Shown: positions 60,364 through 64,000 of the stretch, piece by piece | How the letters are laid out: each line of letters opens with the position of its first letter | Numbering within the stretch: position 1 is the first letter of the stretch | Position numbers and translations under genes: made by a program | Source: Prosthecodimorpha staleyi | GTDB taxonomy: Bacteria; Pseudomonadota; Alphaproteobacteria; Rhizobiales; Ancalomicrobiaceae | DNA: 64,000 nucleotides | Assembly (NCBI RefSeq): GCF_018729455.1 | Contig: NZ_JAHHZF010000001.1 | Span: 316,902 to 380,901, forward strand | Direction of reading: 5' to 3' | Notes under the pieces: generated by a model | The model's input: the letters and a program-made list of their open reading frames with translations, nothing else | Database searches by the model: none | Told to the model about the DNA's origin: nothing

Positions 60364-61083
60364 TCACGATGCGCCGGCGCGCCAGCGCAGTTCCCGCATC
60401 AGGGTTCTCGACAGGGTCGCGGGCACCGGCGATGCCGGCACGCCGGCTTCGGCAAGCCGCTCCGCGACCCAGTGATTGCAGTCCCGAAGGAGACTGTAGC
60501 GGCCGGCCGCGCGATAGAACAGGCTCGCCCCGTAGAGGCCGGGGCCGAGCGTTTCCGGCTGACCGACCGGCGTCAGTGCGAAGGTGGCCGCCAGGCCGCG
60601 CGCCATCCTGTTGAAGCCGCGTTCGCCGAGCGTCAGGCCGATCACGTCGCCGGCCGCGAACACCCGGCGCGGGTCGCCGGTGAAGCCGACGACATGCAGC
60701 ACGGTGCCGTCGTCGAAGCCGGCCAGGGCGCTCAGCGCCATTCCGATCCGGACATCGCCGAGCGTCGGCGCGAAGCGATAGAAGGTCTCGTCGCCCCAGC
60801 CGATCTCCAGCCATTCATAGCCGGCAAAGCGGGCGGCAAGATCGGCCATGGCCGGCGACCCCGTCGCCACAGCGTGGGCGCCGATGCGGCTCGTGGGCAC
60901 GATCAGCCCGACATGGTAGCCGTGATCGACCAGCAGGACCGGCACGGCCGCGTCGCCGCCGCGCGGCGGGAAGAGATCCGGCACGGCCGGCCGCGCGGTC
61001 AGCGCTGCGGCGAGGACGACGAGCGCGCCGAACAGCAGGACGATCCCGGCGCACCATCGCAGAACCACCCGGATCCGCCGCAT
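60364..61083 (-). CDS. DUF2459 family protein (TIGR02117), membrane-anchored
   Basis: 239 aa. An N-terminal membrane helix (VVLRWCAGIVLLFGALVVLAA) acts as an anchor or signal. Family blocks are DHGYHVGLIVPTS, YEWLEIGWGDETFYR and DCNHWVAERLAEAG. The conserved His and Cys-x-His pattern hints at a cysteine-peptidase-like or transglutaminase-like site, but function is unproven. AGGGG lies before the ATG. It is 39 bp after valS and 8 bp before the TfoX-N gene. Confidence 0.88.
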   Translation of the reverse strand: MRRIRVVLRWCAGIVLLFGALVVLAAALTARPAVPDLFPPRGGDAAVPVLLVDHGYHVGLIVPTSRIGAHAVATGSPAMADLAARFAGYEWLEIGWGDETFYRFAPTLGDVRIGMALSALAGFDDGTVLHVVGFTGDPRRVFAAGDVIGLTLGERGFNRMARGLAATFALTPVGQPETLGPGLYGASLFYRAAGRYSLLRDCNHWVAERLAEAGVPASPVPATLSRTLMRELRWRAGAS

Positions 61084-61122
61084 GATGCACCCCTGCCGTT
61101 TTCCCCCTGCCCGCTCTCCGGA

Positions 61123-63852
61123 TCAACCGAGCCGCTTCAGCGCCTCGTCGACCTTGGCGCGGCGCTGGACATATTCCTCGCGCTTCTCGCGATTCTCCTC
61201 GACGACCTCTTCCGGCGCCTTGGCGACGAAGGCCGGATTGCCGAGCTTGGCGTCGATGCGGCCGATCTCGTCGGCGAGCTTCTTCAGCTCCTTGGCGAGA
61301 CGGCCGCGCTCGGCGTCGACATCGATGACGCCTTCGAGCGGCAGGCAGGCGACCGTCTCGCCGATCACGATCTGGGCGGAGGCCTTCGGGGCCGCCTCGA
61401 CCACCGCGATCGAGGAGATGCGCGCCAAGCGGGCGATGACCGCCTCATGGGTGGCGATGCGGGCGCGGATGACACCGTCCGGCGCCACGAAGACCAGCGG
61501 GATCTGGCTCGCCGGCGGCACGTTCATCTCGACGCGCACCGAGCGCACCTCGGTGATCAGGTCGACCAGCCAGTTGATCTCGTCGGCGGCGGCATCGTCG
61601 GTCGCACCCGGCTTCGACCAGCGCGTGGTGACCAGCATCGACGGGCGCTTCAGCCCGGCCTCGCGCGCCGTCGCCGCCCAGAGCTCTTCGGTGATGAAGG
61701 GCATGAAGGGATGCAGCAGCTTCAGGACTTCGTCGAGCACCCAGGCGGTGGTGGCGCGGGTCTCGGCCTTGGACGTGGAATCGCCGTCCTGCTGCAGGAC
61801 CGGCTTGGCGAATTCCAGGTACCAGTCGCAGAAGGTGTTCCAGACGAAGCGATAGGCCGCCCCGGCGGCATCGTTGAACCGGTAGGCCTCGATCGCCTCG
61901 GTGACGGTCTTGACCGTGCGCGCGCATTCGACCGCGATCCAGCGGTTGACCGTATCCACGGCCGCCGCCGGCTCGAAATCCGAGACATAGACGCAGCCGT
62001 TCATCTCGGCGAAGCGGGCCGCGTTCCAAAGCTTGGTGGCGAAGTTGCGGTAGCCGGCGATGCGCTGGGTCGAGAGCTTGATGTCGCGGCCCTGCGCGGC
62101 CATCGCGGCGAGCGTGAAGCGCAGCGCATCGGCGCCATACTCGTCGACGAGGTCGAGCGGGTCGATGACGTTGCCCTTGGACTTCGACATCTTGGCGCCC
62201 TTCTCGTCGCGGACGAGGGCGTGGATGTAGACGTCTTTGAAGGGCTCGGTTTCCATGAATTCCAGGCCCATCATCATCATCCGGGCGACCCAGAAGAAGA
62301 TGATGTCGAAGCCGGTCACCAGCACCGAGGTCGGATAGTAGCGCCTGACCTCGGCAGTGTCGTCCGGCCAGCCGAGCGTGGAGAAGGGCCACAGCGCCGA
62401 GGAGAACCAGGTGTCGAGCACGTCCTCGTCGCGGGTCAGCGCGGTCGGCGCGCCGTAGTGCGTGGCCGCGGCGGCCAGCGCCTCGGCCTCGCTCAGCTCG
62501 ACGAAGACCTGGCCATCCGGCCCGTACCAGGCCGGGATCTGGTGGCCCCACCACAGCTGGCGCGAGATGCACCAGGGCTGGATATTCTCCATCCACTGGA
62601 AATAGGTCTTCTCCCAGGCCTTCGGCACGAAGCTGGTGCGGCCCTCGCGCACGCTGGCGATGGCGGGCTTCGCCAGCGTGGCGGCGTCGACATACCACTG
62701 GTCGGTCAGGAAGGGCTCGATCGGCACGCCGCCGCGGTCGCCATGCGGCACCATGTGGGTGTGCGGCTCGATCTTCTCGATCAGATTGCGCGCTTCCAGC
62801 ATGGCGAGGATGCGCTTGCGCGCCTCGAAGCGGTCGCGCGCCTCGATCGAGACCAGCGTTTCCTGAAGCTCGGTGTCGACGACGAGCCCCTTCAGGAACT
62901 CGGCATTGTTGGCGATGTCGATCGCGCCTTCCACGGTCATCACGTTGATGACGCGGAGATTGTTGCGGCGGCCGACCTCGAAGTCGTTGAAATCGTGCGC
63001 AGGCGTGATCTTGACCGCGCCCGACCCCTTTTCGGGATCGGAATAGTCGTCCGCGACGATCGGGATGCGCCGGCCGACCAGCGGCAGGACCACGTTCCGG
63101 CCGACCAGATGCGTGTAGCGCTCGTCCTCCGGATGCACCGCCACGCCGGTATCGCCGAGCATCGTCTCGGGCCGGGTCGTGGCGACGACGATGAAGGTCG
63201 ACGGATCCTCGGCGTCGAAGCGCTTGCCCTCGATCGGGTAGCGCAGGTGCCAGAGGTTGCCCTTGATCTCGACCTGCTGCACCTCGAGATCCGAGATGGC
63301 AGTCAGGAGCTTCGGGTCCCAGTTGACCAACCGCTTGTCGCGGTAGATCAGGCCCTTCTTGTGCAGGTCGACAAACACCTTGAGGACCGCGCGCGACAGG
63401 CCCTCGTCCATGGTGAAGCGCTCGCGCGACCAGTCGCAGGAGGCGCCGAGGCGCTTCAGCTGGTTGGTGATCGTGCCGCCCGATTCGGCCTTCCAGGCCC
63501 AGACCTTCTCGACGAAGGCCTCGCGCCCGATTGACCGCCGGTTCGGCTCCTGGCGCTCGGCCATCTGGCGCTCGACCACCATCTGGGTGGCGATGCCGGC
63601 ATGGTCGGTGCCCGGCTGCCAAAGCACGTCGCGCCCGCGCATGCGCTCGAACCGCACCAGGATGTCCTGCAGCGTATTGTTCAGCGCGTGGCCCATATGC
63701 AGCGAGCCGGTGACGTTGGGCGGCGGGATGACGATCGTATAGGGCGCCGCGCCCGGTTCGGCGCCGGCCCCGGCACGGAAGGCCCCGGCCTCGTCCCAGG
63801 CCTCGGAGATCCGCGGCTCGACAGAGGCGGCGTCGAAAGTCTTCTCAAGCAT
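61123..63852 (-). CDS. valS: Valine-tRNA ligase
   Basis: 909 aa from the ATG at 63852 ([12 protein letters not shown]). The HIGH box is [16 protein letters not shown] and the KMSKS box [15 protein letters not shown]. The editing domain (with [18 protein letters not shown]) and a C-terminal coiled coil ([19 protein letters not shown]) are also seen. It charges tRNA-Val and clears Thr mischarging. The open frame continues 17 residues upstream to 63903 without conserved content. It is the first gene of the valS-DUF2459-tfoX set. Confidence 0.97.
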   Translation of the reverse strand: MLEKTFDAASVEPRISEAWDEAGAFRAGAGAEPGAAPYTIVIPPPNVTGSLHMGHALNNTLQDILVRFERMRGRDVLWQPGTDHAGIATQMVVERQMAERQEPNRRSIGREAFVEKVWAWKAESGGTITNQLKRLGASCDWSRERFTMDEGLSRAVLKVFVDLHKKGLIYRDKRLVNWDPKLLTAISDLEVQQVEIKGNLWHLRYPIEGKRFDAEDPSTFIVVATTRPETMLGDTGVAVHPEDERYTHLVGRNVVLPLVGRRIPIVADDYSDPEKGSGAVKITPAHDFNDFEVGRRNNLRVINVMTVEGAIDIANNAEFLKGLVVDTELQETLVSIEARDRFEARKRILAMLEARNLIEKIEPHTHMVPHGDRGGVPIEPFLTDQWYVDAATLAKPAIASVREGRTSFVPKAWEKTYFQWMENIQPWCISRQLWWGHQIPAWYGPDGQVFVELSEAEALAAAATHYGAPTALTRDEDVLDTWFSSALWPFSTLGWPDDTAEVRRYYPTSVLVTGFDIIFFWVARMMMMGLEFMETEPFKDVYIHALVRDEKGAKMSKSKGNVIDPLDLVDEYGADALRFTLAAMAAQGRDIKLSTQRIAGYRNFATKLWNAARFAEMNGCVYVSDFEPAAAVDTVNRWIAVECARTVKTVTEAIEAYRFNDAAGAAYRFVWNTFCDWYLEFAKPVLQQDGDSTSKAETRATTAWVLDEVLKLLHPFMPFITEELWAATAREAGLKRPSMLVTTRWSKPGATDDAAADEINWLVDLITEVRSVRVEMNVPPASQIPLVFVAPDGVIRARIATHEAVIARLARISSIAVVEAAPKASAQIVIGETVACLPLEGVIDVDAERGRLAKELKKLADEIGRIDAKLGNPAFVAKAPEEVVEENREKREEYVQRRAKVDEALKRLG

Positions 63853-64000
63853 AGGCTCGGTCTCGTAATGCTCGGCGCGGCCAAACGGATACGGCGCGCG
63901 CAATCGGGGCAGGATCGGCAGGCGTCCGATAAGCCCGAGCAGGCGTCGGGTGTCAACCCGCGGGCAGCATCCGAACCCGAGGGGCGGCTCCGCCCGATGA
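63853..64000. other. Right edge: valS leader
   Basis: About 150 bp upstream of valS up to the window end. No gene start and no T-box or clear promoter motif was recognised. The next gene is outside the window. Confidence 0.4.

Noticed and set aside
60472-63534. 1020-codon open frame opposite valS
   Set aside because: Antisense of valS with no domain and biased composition.

Overview
The window is GC-rich chromosomal DNA with the gene content of an alphaproteobacterium, most likely of the Hyphomicrobiales (Rhizobiales). The signs are an ATP12 F1-ATPase assembly chaperone, the neighbourhood degQ-rarA-crcB-rluC-HAD-ATP12 ending at a propionyl-CoA carboxylase beta subunit, glmU close to glmS, an ECF sigma/NrsF pair, dual cold-shock-domain and TfoX-N proteins, and intergenic palindromic elements of the kind common in that order. 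No rRNA, tRNA, CRISPR array, transposase or phage gene was seen. The genus cannot be settled by reading alone.

Layout. 0.4-13 kb is a housekeeping block, mostly on the minus strand (degQ, rarA, crcB, two RluA-type pseudouridine synthases, HAD phosphatase, ATP12, pccB). Two tandem sulfotransferase-like genes and two plus-strand genes (an outer-membrane barrel and an HD-GYP protein) sit within it. 12.8-15 kb holds a leaderless subtilase with a separate small protein resembling an I9 propeptide. 15.2-16.8 kb is an MttB-family methyltransferase. 17-24.8 kb is the most unusual region. An ECF sigma/NrsF pair lies next to a co-directional four-gene set: a membrane protein, an SPFH/coiled-coil/zinc-ribbon protein, a zinc-ribbon Ser/Thr kinase with C-terminal membrane segments, and a zinc-ribbon papain-like protease. 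24.8-25.6 kb is a tandem 222-bp palindromic repeat field.

25.6-28 kb carries a glyoxalase-like gene, a sirtuin and a cold-shock protein. 28.3-33.8 kb is one operon: a polar amino acid ABC transporter followed by an MmgE/PrpD protein and a class IV aminotransferase, which looks like uptake plus catabolism of an unidentified amino acid. 33.9-40.6 kb has glmS and glmU interleaved with an EamA transporter and two surface-glycan-like transferases. 40.8-53.1 kb has an ornithine cyclodeaminase-family gene divergent from a peptide-type ABC binding protein. The cognate permease/ATPase genes lie 5 kb further on, past an esterase-like protein, a caspase-like protein, a cell-wall amidase and a second outer-membrane barrel.

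53-64 kb contains small enzymes, a RhlE-type RNA helicase, a diguanylate cyclase, a second caspase-like protein with near-identical 57-residue repeats, and a valS-DUF2459-tfoX operon. The genes suggest a bacterium that invests in envelope surveillance: DegQ, the SPFH/kinase/protease set, two caspase-like proteins, the amidase and c-di-GMP enzymes. The best candidate for an undescribed system is the four-gene zinc-ribbon kinase/SPFH/protease set at 18.66-24.77 kb.
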